Shown: positions 7,896 through 15,113 of the stretch, piece after piece
How positions within the stretch are numbered: the first letter of the stretch is position 1
Layout: each line of letters starts with the position of its first letter
Assembly: GCA_035575095.1 (NCBI GenBank)
Contig: DATLYF010000119.1
Location: forward strand, 1-31,676
DNA length: 31,676 bases
Reading direction: 5' to 3'
Source: DATLYF01 sp035575095
GTDB lineage: Bacteria; Pseudomonadota; Gammaproteobacteria; Competibacterales; Competibacteraceae
Translations under genes and position numbers: made by a program
Notes under the pieces: model-generated
Told to the model about the DNA's origin: nothing
The model's input: the letters and a program-made list of their open reading frames with translations, nothing else
Database searches by the model: none

Positions 7896-8472
7896 TGCCG
7901 CCCAGCTCCCTGAGGTCCTGATAGCGGTCACCGATGCGGTGATGCGGCCGGCCGCCGATGGAGGCGCCCAGGGCCACCACGATCTCGTCGGGCGCCGGCG
8001 CATCGACGATGGAGAACTGGATGGTCAGATAGTGGGAGCGCATGCCCTCGTCGTGCTTGTGCATGAGGGGGATGGCGATGGGGCAGCCGGCGCCGCCGCG
8101 CACGTTGGTGAAGGCCAGGTAGCTCTTGGCGTCCACCGCCTGACGGTATTTGTTGCCGAAGCGCAGGGTGTGGATCAGCGCCGAGGCGTGTTCCAGCTCG
8201 CCCGCGGTACCGACCACGGCCGCCTTGCCATAGCCCTCGACGGCCTCGCCCGAACCGGCGATGCGCAGGATCTCAGCGGTCAGCAGCTCGCCGAGAAGCG
8301 GCGCGTAGTCGCGGATCTCGGGACCAAGATCGGCGACGAACCCCCGCCCTGCCCAGGGATTGCGGATCACCGCCGCCGCGGCGAACAGCTTGAGCGGCTT
8401 CTCCGCCCGCTTTCCGCCATCGATCAGCGTTTCTTCGATGTAGGTGACCGTCTTGCGAATCTCCAAAGCCAT
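7885..8472 (-). CDS. AA_synth (DUF1185/PF06684) family protein
   Basis: A 195-residue protein of the 'amino acid synthesis' family, whose enzymatic function is not established despite the name. Recognisable parts are the opening IRKTVTYIEETLIDGGK, a central GKAAVVGTAGELEHASALIH, and IPLMHKHDEGMRSHY ahead of PDEIVVALGASIGGRPHHRIGD at the C-terminus. The conserved His/Asp/Arg residues suggest an enzyme, not a scaffold. It is the first gene of the leftward operon. The ATG at 8472 has AAGGGGT upstream; another ATG at 8502 would add ten residues and is less likely. Members often sit beside flavin-dependent monooxygenases and amine transporters, so it may act early on the imported compound. That role is inference. 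Confidence 0.85.
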   Translation of the reverse strand: MALEIRKTVTYIEETLIDGGKRAEKPLKLFAAAAVIRNPWAGRGFVADLGPEIRDYAPLLGELLTAEILRIAGSGEAVEGYGKAAVVGTAGELEHASALIHTLRFGNKYRQAVDAKSYLAFTNVRGGAGCPIAIPLMHKHDEGMRSHYLTIQFSIVDAPAPDEIVVALGASIGGRPHHRIGDRYQDLRELGGNDA

Positions 8473-8517
8473 CTCGGGTACCCCTTGTCTTGAATCAGCC
8501 ATCGGCGATGAGATATT

Positions 8518-8545
8518 ACAATAATATGGTATACCATAAGATCAA
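8518..8545 (-). promoter_or_regulatory. Candidate sigma-70 promoter of the leftward catabolic operon
   Basis: On the minus strand, TTGATC (8545-8540) and TATTGT (8523-8518) are separated by 16 bp. They fall inside an AT-rich island of about 60 bp in an otherwise very GC-rich sequence, 46 bp before the AA_synth start codon. The match is moderate and other registers are possible. The palindromic site lies wholly within the spacer, which fits a repressible promoter. Confidence 0.45.
8525..8538. promoter_or_regulatory. Perfect 14-bp palindromic operator, GntR-type
   Basis: TATGGTATACCATA is a perfect palindrome. The core TGGTATACCA has the half-site and spacing style of GntR/FCD-subfamily operators (UxuR/ExuR-type sites share the GGTATACC core). 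It sits between the likely -35 and -10 of the operon that starts at 8472. No GntR-type regulator is encoded in the window, so the protein must be elsewhere. Confidence 0.6.
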
Positions 8546-8770
8546 AAATAATCAAGCCCATCAGGGCAAGCCGTCTGGAGTCTCTCAGGAGTGGCGATAC
8601 CAGCTCACAGACCAGATGCACTTAGTACAGTCCACGCAGCTACGGGACGGAGATGCCCGGCTCCATGCGCGCGGTGCTCCGCCGACGTGGAGACGATGGA
8701 AGAGGACGGAGCGGGTATGAGAGCACGTCTGTGAGGCAGTCCGACTGGCCGCCGCGCGGGCCGGGGTACG

Positions 8771-9151
8771 TCAGCCCCGGCCGCCATCCACTCCCGGCAG
8801 CGGCCAGGTTCCGGGGATGTGCTTGTTGCCCCATTCGGCCAGCGCCCGTAGCGCTGGCAGCAGGTCCCGGCCCTTGGCGGTGAGCCGGTACTCGTAGCGT
8901 ACCGGGCTGGTCTGGTAGGGGCGCTTCTCGATCAGCCCGGCGCGCTCCAGGCGCTTGAGGCGCTCGGCCAGGATGTTGCTGGGGATACCCTCGGCGGACT
9001 CGGCGAATTCCCGAAACAGGCGCTTGCCGAAACAGAGGTCGCGCACCACCAGCAGCGTCCATTTGTCGCCCACCAGATCGAGGGTGCTGGCGAGGGGACA
9101 GGGCGAGCGCGGGAAGCTCGCCGCCTCGGCGGGCTGAGGGGCACGGGACAT
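8771..9151 (-). CDS. HxlR family winged-helix transcriptional regulator
   Basis: A 126-residue regulator consisting of one HxlR winged helix-turn-helix domain. Family marks are DLVGDKWTLLVVRDL (helix 1), FREFAESAEGIPSNILAERL then KRLERAGLIEKRPY (recognition helix region) and VRYEYRLTAKGRDLLPALRAL (wing and dimer helix). Cys18 in SPCPLAST occupies the conserved N-terminal cysteine position, through which relatives such as YodB and HypR sense electrophiles or disulfide stress. A second Cys lies in RDLCFG. It is transcribed away from the cupin gene at 9318. Two matched inverted repeats in the shared upstream region make it the likely autoregulator and cupin regulator. The ATG at 9151 matches family length. 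A GTG at 9184 is possible. Confidence 0.9.
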   Translation of the reverse strand: MSRAPQPAEAASFPRSPCPLASTLDLVGDKWTLLVVRDLCFGKRLFREFAESAEGIPSNILAERLKRLERAGLIEKRPYQTSPVRYEYRLTAKGRDLLPALRALAEWGNKHIPGTWPLPGVDGGRG

Positions 9152-9234
9152 GGATAGCGGCCGGTCACGGACAGAGAACTGCACTGGCCATGCTAGCCCC
9201 CCTGTCCGGGGCTGTCCAGCCGCAGCACACCTAT

Positions 9235-9253
9235 AACTTGCAAAATAAAAGTT
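9235..9253. promoter_or_regulatory. Inverted-repeat operator 1 (HxlR-type candidate)
   Basis: AACTTGCAAAATAAAAGTT has AACTT and AAGTT arms separated by nine bases. It shares the left half ACTTGCAAAA and the same arm spacing with the copy at 9277-9293. It lies between the divergent hxlR-like and cupin genes and is the copy nearer the regulator gene. Confidence 0.6.
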
Positions 9254-9276
9254 TATGGCTATCCTTAAGTCTTCTC

Positions 9277-9293
9277 ACTTGCAAAAAACAAGT
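9277..9293. promoter_or_regulatory. Inverted-repeat operator 2 (HxlR-type candidate)
   Basis: ACTTGCAAAAAACAAGT has perfect 5-bp arms (ACTTG and CAAGT). Its centre is 41 bp from that of operator 1, close to four helical turns, so two regulator dimers could bind the same DNA face. It lies 25 bp upstream of the cupin start codon, where binding would block transcription or translation start. Confidence 0.6.
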
Positions 9294-9317
9294 CACAACA
9301 CCTCGAGGAGACCCATC

Positions 9318-9812
9318 ATGACCGATCCTACTTCCAGCCCGCTCACCGTCACCAGCGGCGCCCATTACGCCTGTGCCCAGTGCGGCCCGCTGGAGCGGCT
9401 CTACGACTACTACTTCGAGCATCCGGCCCTGGCCCGGCCGGTGCCGGGCAAGCTGTTCCTGGGTGATGTTCTGGGGCTGAGCGCCATGGAGGTCTCCCTC
9501 AACCGCCTGCCGGCCAAGGCCGCCGTGCCCTTCTACCATCGCCACCGCCGCCACGAAGAGCTCTACATCTTTCTGCGCGGCCGCGGCCAGTTTCAGGTGG
9601 ACGGCGCGGTGCTCGAGGTGCGCGAGGGCACGGTGATTCGCGTTGACCCGGCTGGCGAACGCACCTGGCGCAATCTCTGCGACGAAGATCTGTATTACAT
9701 CGTGATCCAGGCTGCGGCCGGCTCGCTCGGCAGCCACGGCATCGACGATGGCGAGCTGGTGCCGCGGCCGGTAGAGTGGCCGGCAGACGGCGGCCGTGAA
9801 TGGTCCCGGTAG
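9318..9812 (+). CDS. Cupin domain protein
   Basis: A 164-residue single-domain cupin. Motif 1 reads HRHRRHEELYIFLRGRG, giving metal ligands His74, His76 and Glu80. Motif 2 reads EGTVIRVDPAGERTWRN, where the usual histidine is replaced by Thr116. The metal site therefore has only three of four standard ligands, which points to a modified catalytic or a ligand-sensing role. A CAQCG sequence near residue 20 adds two cysteines. The ATG at 9318 has GAGGAG seven bases upstream. The frame opens at 9255, but that would place operator 2 inside the coding region. It is divergent from and probably controlled by the HxlR-type regulator, and is followed 2 bp later by a small gene. The substrate is unknown; detoxification of a reactive compound would fit the regulator. 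Confidence 0.88.
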   Translation: MTDPTSSPLTVTSGAHYACAQCGPLERLYDYYFEHPALARPVPGKLFLGDVLGLSAMEVSLNRLPAKAAVPFYHRHRRHEELYIFLRGRGQFQVDGAVLEVREGTVIRVDPAGERTWRNLCDEDLYYIVIQAAAGSLGSHGIDDGELVPRPVEWPADGGREWSR

Positions 9813-9814
9813 CC

Positions 9815-9991
9815 ATGCCCTGGAACGAATTTCATTTTCCGCCGGCCATGGAACACCTGCCCGAAGTGGTTCGGGCCAAGGCGATCGAGATCGCCAATGC
9901 GCTGCTCGCGGAGGGCTACGAGGAAGGCATGGCGATCCGCATCGCCATCGCCAAGGCCCGGGAATGGGCCGAGCGGCGCGGATTCGTTTGA
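9815..9991 (+). CDS. Small YdaT-like uncharacterized protein
   Basis: A 58-residue protein that resembles the small YdaT-like family also seen in Bacillus. The family pattern is MPWNEFHFPPAME at the start, a helix with KAIEIANALLAEGYEEGMAI, and IAIAKAREWAERRG at the end. The function is unknown; members are widespread, highly charged and often stress-associated. The ATG lies 2 bp after the cupin stop, so the pair is likely cotranscribed. It ends 14 bp before the convergent VWA gene stop at 10006. Confidence 0.75.
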   Translation: MPWNEFHFPPAMEHLPEVVRAKAIEIANALLAEGYEEGMAIRIAIAKAREWAERRGFV

Positions 9992-10005
9992 CCCCGGGCG
10001 GCAAT

Positions 10006-11061
10006 TCATGCCAGCCGATGAAACCAGGACAGAGACAGCAGCCCCGCAGCCAGCATCAGCACGGTCGCAGCGGCGGCGAACAGGGCGGTGATCTCGGTCT
10101 CCTTCTTCTCCAGGACGAAGCGGGCACTGAGGGCCTCGTAGACCTTCCTCAGGTCCGCCGCCGAGCCGGCGTGGAAGTACTGGGCGCGGGTGATGGCAGC
10201 GATCGCCTTGAGGGTTTCTTCGTCAAAGCGCATGTACACGGTCCAGCCCTCAGAGCTGACGGAAGTGCCTTCGGGCGTGCCGAAGCCCACGGTGAACACG
10301 CGCACGCCCCGGTCGGCGGCCATCTGGGCGGCCTCCAGCGGGTCGGGGCCGATGGTGCGGCGCCCGTCGGTCAACAGGATGATAGCGGCCGAGGCGTAGG
10401 AGCCAGGGGCGACCGACTGGACCGGCTTCTGCTGCGCCTTGGGCGCCTGGTCTATGGGCACGCCGCGCTCGCCGCCTGGCGCGGTGCCTTCCTCGAAGAG
10501 GATCGATTCCAGCTCGCTGCCCGCGTCGGGGAAGAGGGTCACCAGGGACAGGATGATGCCGCTGCCGATGGCGGTGTGACGGTCCAGCTGCAGCCGGTCC
10601 ACGGCCGCGAGCAGATCCTCGCGGTTCTCGGTGGGCGGCTGCACCACGGAGGCGGTGCCGGCGAACGACACGATGCCGATGCGCACATCCGGCGGCTGTT
10701 CGCTGATGAAGGCCTTGGCTGCCGCCTGCGCCGCCGCGAGGCGGTTCGGCTCCACATCCGTGGCGCTCATGCTTAAGGAAACATCGATGGCGAAGATGAG
10801 GGTGCGCTGCTCGGAGGGCAGGGTGACCACCGCGCTGGGCCGCGCCAGGGCGACGATGGCCATCGTGATCGCGGCCAGCAGCAGCAGCGCCGGCAGGTGC
10901 CGGCGCAGGCGCTGGCCGGGACCCAGCGCCCCGCTCACCAGGCTCAGGCTGGCATAGCGCAGGGCACCCTTCTTCTTGCGCCGCAGCAGCAGCACATAGG
11001 CGCCCACCAGGGCGGGCACGGCCAGCAACAGCCACAGCATCTGTGGCCACAACAGTGTCAT
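10006..11061 (-). CDS. BatA-like VWA domain membrane protein (copy 1)
   Basis: A 351-residue Aerotolerance/BatA-type protein. It has two N-terminal membrane helices (about 3-24 and 56-76), a periplasmic VWA domain and a C-terminal membrane helix near 325-345. The metal-ion-dependent adhesion site is intact: Asp93, Ser95, Ser97 in DVSLSMS, and ILLTDG later in the domain. It is clearly paralogous to the protein at 14109-15113, with shared blocks such as PNRLAAAQ and TAIGSGII. The ATG at 11061 has GGAGGA at good spacing. It is transcribed divergently from the protease/moxR operon, an unusual placement since family members normally follow moxR and DUF58. Such proteins are thought to help MoxR ATPases act on envelope complexes. 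Confidence 0.9.
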   Translation of the reverse strand: MTLLWPQMLWLLLAVPALVGAYVLLLRRKKKGALRYASLSLVSGALGPGQRLRRHLPALLLLAAITMAIVALARPSAVVTLPSEQRTLIFAIDVSLSMSATDVEPNRLAAAQAAAKAFISEQPPDVRIGIVSFAGTASVVQPPTENREDLLAAVDRLQLDRHTAIGSGIILSLVTLFPDAGSELESILFEEGTAPGGERGVPIDQAPKAQQKPVQSVAPGSYASAAIILLTDGRRTIGPDPLEAAQMAADRGVRVFTVGFGTPEGTSVSSEGWTVYMRFDEETLKAIAAITRAQYFHAGSAADLRKVYEALSARFVLEKKETEITALFAAAATVLMLAAGLLSLSWFHRLA

Positions 11062-11112
11062 GGATTTCCTCCCGGCTGCCTGCGCGCGCCGGCAAGATCG
11101 AATCTTTCTCAC

Positions 11113-11140
11113 TTTAGCACCGGCGCGGCGTCAAAGTTCC
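11113..11140 (-). promoter_or_regulatory. Extracytoplasmic-sigma (RpoE/AlgU)-like promoter for the VWA gene
   Basis: On the minus strand, GGAACTT (11140-11134), an exact RpoE/AlgU -35, is followed after 15 bp by GCTAAA (11118-11113). The -10 is an imperfect match to GTCTAA/GTCAAA. A transcript would start about 46 bp before the VWA start codon. Confidence 0.35.
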
Positions 11141-11155
11141 CTGACGTTCGTTATC

Positions 11156-11184
11156 GGAACTCGGAACGCCCCGGCGACGTCGAA
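11156..11184 (+). promoter_or_regulatory. Extracytoplasmic-sigma (RpoE/AlgU)-like promoter for the protease/moxR operon
   Basis: GGAACTC (11156-11162) is followed after 16 bp by GTCGAA (11179-11184). It matches the RpoE/AlgU pattern GGAACTT-N15/16-GTCTAA with one -35 mismatch and one -10 mismatch. Transcription would begin about 46 bp before the protease start codon. Confidence 0.4.
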
Positions 11185-11236
11185 TTTTGGTCGTGAGTAA
11201 GCTGGAGAAGCCGCGACGGGCGGCCGTTGTCCGCGT

Positions 11237-12154
11237 ATGAGACGAGTCACGCTCTACAGCAGTTCCAGCCGGTCGCGGGCGGCTGCTCGCCCGCAGGCAG
11301 AGCCGATTGAGTCTGCCGGCCAGGAGCCCGGCGCAGCGGAGGATGCCGCGCCAGGACGGCTCCGGGGTTTTTTCCGACGCCACGAGCGGCCCCTGCTGGT
11401 CGCTTCCGGAGTGCTGTTCGGACTGCTCCTGCTGCTCGCCTACGCCTTCATCAATCCTGCGCCGCGCAAGATTACCCAGGAGGACATCGACGCCGCCGTC
11501 CTGCACACTCTGGAGAACAAGGCGGTGCCGTCCACCGCCGCCAGGGCCTACCGCATCATCCGCCCGTCCGTGGTGCGCGTGCGCGGCTTCGGTCCTGCGG
11601 GGGAAGATGGCGCGGAAAGCGGCAGCGTCGGCAGCGGCGTGGTGATCGTGGACCAAGGCGTCATCCTCACCAACCTGCACGTGGTGGCCGGCGCCCAGCG
11701 GGTGCGCGTGACCTTCTTCGACGGCCTGGAAGCCGAGGCCAGCGTCGTCGCCGCCCGGCCGGAGATGGATCTGGCGGTGCTGCGCGCCGCCACCGTGCCC
11801 GACGGCCTGGTGGCTGCCACGCTGCGCTCCACCGCCGATCTGGCCCCGGGCGACGCGGTCATCGCCGTGGGCTTTCCCTTCGGCATCGGCCCGTCGGTGT
11901 CGGCGGGCGTGGTGTCTGGCCTGGGGCGCAAGTTCCACTCGCCGGAAGGCAAGCGCGTGCTGACCAATCTCATCCAGTTCGACGCCGCGGCCAATCCCGG
12001 CAGCTCCGGCGGACCGCTGGTCACCGCGCAAGGCGAAGTGGTGGGCATCGTGACCGGTGTGCTCAATCCCACGGAACAGGGCTTCTTCGTAGGCATCGGC
12101 TTCGCGGTGCCGATCGAGAGTGCGGCGGCTGCCGCCGGCGTGCCGCCGTTTTGA
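11237..12154 (+). CDS. Membrane-anchored trypsin-like (Deg/HtrA-type) serine protease without PDZ
   Basis: A 305-residue S1C-type protease. A basic cytoplasmic N-terminus (1-50) leads to one membrane helix (about 53-72), placing the protease domain in the periplasm. The triad is His148 in LTNLHVV, Asp178 in EMDLAVL and Ser257 in NPGSSGGPL. The chain ends soon after the protease domain, so the PDZ domain of DegS/DegP is absent, and regulation must differ. It begins the plus-strand operon with moxR 28 bp downstream. Linkage to a MoxR/VWA system suggests local proteolysis of envelope proteins handled by that system, which is inference. The ribosome site before the ATG is weak, so the start is less certain than the domain. 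Confidence 0.88.
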   Translation: MRRVTLYSSSSRSRAAARPQAEPIESAGQEPGAAEDAAPGRLRGFFRRHERPLLVASGVLFGLLLLLAYAFINPAPRKITQEDIDAAVLHTLENKAVPSTAARAYRIIRPSVVRVRGFGPAGEDGAESGSVGSGVVIVDQGVILTNLHVVAGAQRVRVTFFDGLEAEASVVAARPEMDLAVLRAATVPDGLVAATLRSTADLAPGDAVIAVGFPFGIGPSVSAGVVSGLGRKFHSPEGKRVLTNLIQFDAAANPGSSGGPLVTAQGEVVGIVTGVLNPTEQGFFVGIGFAVPIESAAAAAGVPPF

Positions 12155-12182
12155 CTGCGGCTTGGGCGACGGGGAGGGCGAC

Positions 12183-13199
12183 ATGAGCAGCAGAGAACTG
12201 GAAGGGGGCGAGGTTTCCTCGCTCATGGAGCGCATCCTCTACGAAGTGAAGAGGGTGGTGGTCGGCCAGGATCATTTCCTGGAGCGCGTGCTGGTGGCCG
12301 TCCTGGCCCAGGGGCATCTGCTGGTGGAGGGCGTGCCCGGGCTGGCCAAGACGCTGACCGTCAAGACCCTGGCCCAGACCATCGGCGGCTCCTTCCGGCG
12401 CATCCAGTTCACGCCCGACCTGGTGCCGGCGGACCTGGTGGGCACGCGCATCTACAACCAGAAGACCGGCGACTTCACCACCTCCCTGGGGCCGGTATTC
12501 ACCAATCTGCTGCTGGCCGACGAGATCAACCGGGCGCCGGCCAAGGTGCAAAGCGCCCTGCTGGAGGTGATGCAGGAATACCAGGTCACCATCGCCGGCC
12601 ACACCCACCGGGTGCCGCAGCCCTTCCTAGTCATGGCCACCCAGAACCCGATCGAGACGGAAGGCACCTACCCGCTGCCCGAGGCCCAGGTGGACCGCTT
12701 CATGATGAAGGTGCTGGTGGACTATCCGAGCGAGGAAGAGGAATTCGTCATCGTCGAGCGCGTCACCGGGCCGGCCACCATGGTCGCCACCATCGCCACG
12801 ACCGAAGAGCTCTCGGAGCTGCAGCGCGAGTGCCGCAACGCCTACGTGGATCCGTCGCTCATCCAGTACGCCGTGCGCCTGGTGGCGGCCACGCGCCAGC
12901 CGGAGCGCTACGGTCTGGGGGACCTGGGGAAATACCTCACCTACGGCGCCAGTCCGCGCGCCTCCATTCATCTGGTCGAGGGGGCGCGGGCGCTCGCCTT
13001 CCTGCGCGGTCGGGACTACGTCCTGCCCGAGGACCTGGCCGACCTGGTGCCGGACGTGCTGCGCCACCGGCTGGTGCTGAGCTATGAGGCGCTGTCCGAA
13101 GGCCTGACGCCGGACCACGTGATCGAGCGCATCATGAAGAAGATCCCGCGCCCGGAAAAACCCCTGCAAGCCCATGTCCGCGTCGCCGCTGGCTCCTGA
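12183..13199 (+). CDS. MoxR family AAA+ ATPase
   Basis: A 338-residue MoxR-type ATPase. Walker A is GVPGLAKT (residues 50-57, Lys56), and Walker B is LLLADEINRAP with Asp113 and Glu114. The C-terminal lid helices carry the YGASPRASIHL motif (sensor 2 region) typical of the family. Such ATPases act as chaperones that insert cofactors into, or remodel, partner complexes, usually with VWA proteins. The ATG at 12183 has GGGGAGGG upstream. The 3' end overlaps the DUF58 gene by 26 bp in another reading frame, indicating coupled translation. It belongs to the plus-strand operon starting at 11237. Confidence 0.95.
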   Translation: MSSRELEGGEVSSLMERILYEVKRVVVGQDHFLERVLVAVLAQGHLLVEGVPGLAKTLTVKTLAQTIGGSFRRIQFTPDLVPADLVGTRIYNQKTGDFTTSLGPVFTNLLLADEINRAPAKVQSALLEVMQEYQVTIAGHTHRVPQPFLVMATQNPIETEGTYPLPEAQVDRFMMKVLVDYPSEEEEFVIVERVTGPATMVATIATTEELSELQRECRNAYVDPSLIQYAVRLVAATRQPERYGLGDLGKYLTYGASPRASIHLVEGARALAFLRGRDYVLPEDLADLVPDVLRHRLVLSYEALSEGLTPDHVIERIMKKIPRPEKPLQAHVRVAAGS

Positions 13200-14112
13200 G
13201 CGCATCCTGCGGCGCCTGGAGTGGGCGGTCATCCGCCGCCTGGACGGGCTGCTGCAGGGCGACTACCGCACCCTGTTCCGCGGCTTCGGCCTGGATCTGG
13301 CCGATCTGCGCGAATACCAGTACCACGACGACGTGCGCCACATCGACTGGAACGTCACGGCGCGCCTGCAGACCCCCTATGTGCGCGAGTACCACGAAGA
13401 CCGGGAAGTCACCGCCTGGTTCCTGCTGGATCTCAGCCCCTCCATGGACTTCGGCTCGGGCGCCAAGAAGCGCGCCGTATCCACGGAATTCGTCACGGTG
13501 CTGGCGCGGCTGCTGACGCGCCACGGCAACCGGGTCGGCGCCCTGTTCTACGGCGCCGGCGTGGATCTGGTCATTCCCGCCCGCAGCGGGCGGCGCCACG
13601 TGCTGCATCTGCTGCACCGCCTGCTCACCTGGCCCGAGCTTGAGCGCGCGCCCCTGACCAATCTGCAGGAGTGCCTGCAGGCCGCCTTGCGCATCATGCG
13701 CCGGCGCTCGCTGGTGTTCGTGGTCTCCGATTTCATCAGCACGCCCGGCTGGGCCAAGCCCCTGGCACATCTGGCCCAGCGCCACGAAGTCGTGGCGGTG
13801 CGCCTGTTCGATCCCCTGGAGCGGGAGCTGCCCGACCTGGGGATCGTGGTGATGCAGGACGCCGAGACCGGCGAACAGCTGCTGGTGGACACCCACGACC
13901 GGGTGTTCCGCAAGCGCTTCCGGCTCCAGGCGCAGCGGCGCGAGCAGGAGCTGCGCAGCGCCTTCGCCCAGGCGGGCGTGGACGCCCTGGAGCTGGCCAC
14001 CGACGATGACCTGGTCGATGCCATCCTGCGCTTTGCCGATTTGCGCAAGCGGCGCGCCCGGCTGGCGGCGGGCGCGGGGCTGCCGCCGCAGCTGCAGGGC
14101 AGCTGGCCGTGA
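13174..14112 (+). CDS. DUF58 domain protein (MoxR partner)
   Basis: A 312-residue DUF58 protein. The family signature DLADLREYQYHDDVRHIDWN lies at residues 41-60, followed by a VWA-like segment with an intact DxSxS motif (Asp86, Ser88, Ser90 in LLDLSPSMD). There is no clear membrane helix, so it is probably cytoplasmic. DUF58 genes almost always sit between moxR and VWA genes, as here: 26-bp overlap with moxR upstream and 4-bp overlap with the VWA gene downstream. The family is thought to link the ATPase to membrane VWA proteins. Confidence 0.92.
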   Translation: MSASPLAPERILRRLEWAVIRRLDGLLQGDYRTLFRGFGLDLADLREYQYHDDVRHIDWNVTARLQTPYVREYHEDREVTAWFLLDLSPSMDFGSGAKKRAVSTEFVTVLARLLTRHGNRVGALFYGAGVDLVIPARSGRRHVLHLLHRLLTWPELERAPLTNLQECLQAALRIMRRRSLVFVVSDFISTPGWAKPLAHLAQRHEVVAVRLFDPLERELPDLGIVVMQDAETGEQLLVDTHDRVFRKRFRLQAQRREQELRSAFAQAGVDALELATDDDLVDAILRFADLRKRRARLAAGAGLPPQLQGSWP

Positions 14113-15113
14113 AGTTTCTCTGGCCCCACTTCCTGTGGCTGCTGCTGGCGCTTCCCGCCCTGGCGGCCCTGTACCTCTGCCTGCTGCGCCGCAAGAGGCA
14201 GGCGGCGCTGCGCTACGGGAGCCTCACCCTGGTGCCGGGCGCCCGCGGCCTGCACCGCCATGCCCCGCCGCTGTTGTTCCTGCTGGCGCTGACGGCGATG
14301 ATCGTGGCCGTGGCCCGCCCCACGGCCGTGGTCACCGTGCCCTCGCTGCAGCAGACCATCCTGCTGGTCATGGACGTCTCCGGCAGCATGCGCGCCACCG
14401 ACGTCAAGCCCAACCGCCTGGCCGCGGCCCAGGAGGCGGCCAAGGCCTTCGTCGCGGCGCTGCCGCGGCAGGTGCGCGTCGGTGTGGTGTCCTTTGCTGC
14501 CACCGCCTCCCTGGTGCAGCCACCCACCCGGAAGCGCGAGGATGTGTACGCGGCCATCGACCGCTTCCAGCTGCAGCGAGGCACCGCCATCGGCAGCGGC
14601 ATCATCGTCGCCCTGGCGACCCTGTTCCCCGAGGCGGGCATCGAGGTGATCGCGCTGGAGGATGGGGGCGAGGAGAAGGCGCGCAAACGGGACAAGACGC
14701 CGCCGGTCGAGCCCGGCTCCGACGACTCCGCCGCCATCGTCCTGCTCACCGACGGCCAGCGCACCACGGGACCCGACACGCTGGCCGCGGCGCGCCTGGC
14801 CGCCGAGCACGGCGTGCGCGTCTATACCGTCGGCATCGGTACCGCCACCGGCGAGACCATCGCCTTCGACGGCTGGTCCATGCGCGTGCGCCTGGACGAG
14901 GACACCCTCAAGGCCATCGCCCTCACCACCCGCGGCGAGTATTCCCACGCCGCCACCGCCCAGGAGCTCAAGCAGATCTACCAGACCCTCACCACCCGCC
15001 TGACCCTGCAACAGGAGGAGATGGAAATCAGCGCCTTCTTCGCCGCCGCCGGCACCATTCTGGCCCTGGCGGCGGCGGCGCTGTCGCTGCTGTGGTTCAG
15101 TCGGGTGCTGTGA
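14109..15113 (+). CDS. BatA-like VWA domain membrane protein (copy 2)
   Basis: A 334-residue VWA protein starting with GTG that overlaps the DUF58 stop by four bases. N-terminal membrane helices lie at about 4-24 and 54-70, and a C-terminal helix near 310-330. The MIDAS motif is Asp89, Ser91, Ser93 in MDVSGSM. It is a close paralogue of the protein at 10006-11061; the variable loop after SGII is shorter and more charged here. It is the last gene of the operon. The canonical Bat partners (second VWA, TPR protein and BatD) are missing, so this is a reduced or variant system. Confidence 0.92.
   Translation: MKFLWPHFLWLLLALPALAALYLCLLRRKRQAALRYGSLTLVPGARGLHRHAPPLLFLLALTAMIVAVARPTAVVTVPSLQQTILLVMDVSGSMRATDVKPNRLAAAQEAAKAFVAALPRQVRVGVVSFAATASLVQPPTRKREDVYAAIDRFQLQRGTAIGSGIIVALATLFPEAGIEVIALEDGGEEKARKRDKTPPVEPGSDDSAAIVLLTDGQRTTGPDTLAAARLAAEHGVRVYTVGIGTATGETIAFDGWSMRVRLDEDTLKAIALTTRGEYSHAATAQELKQIYQTLTTRLTLQQEEMEISAFFAAAGTILALAAAALSLLWFSRVL

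Noticed and set aside
8503..8770. A possible small gene in the gap between the AA_synth and HxlR genes
   Set aside because: Frames here are short, lack ribosome sites and cross the AT-rich promoter and operator. I see only regulatory sequence near 8518-8545 and nothing else.
9255..9317. Upstream ATG at 9255 as the cupin start
   Set aside because: It would place operator 2 inside the coding region. The ATG at 9318 has a good ribosome site and the family N-terminus.
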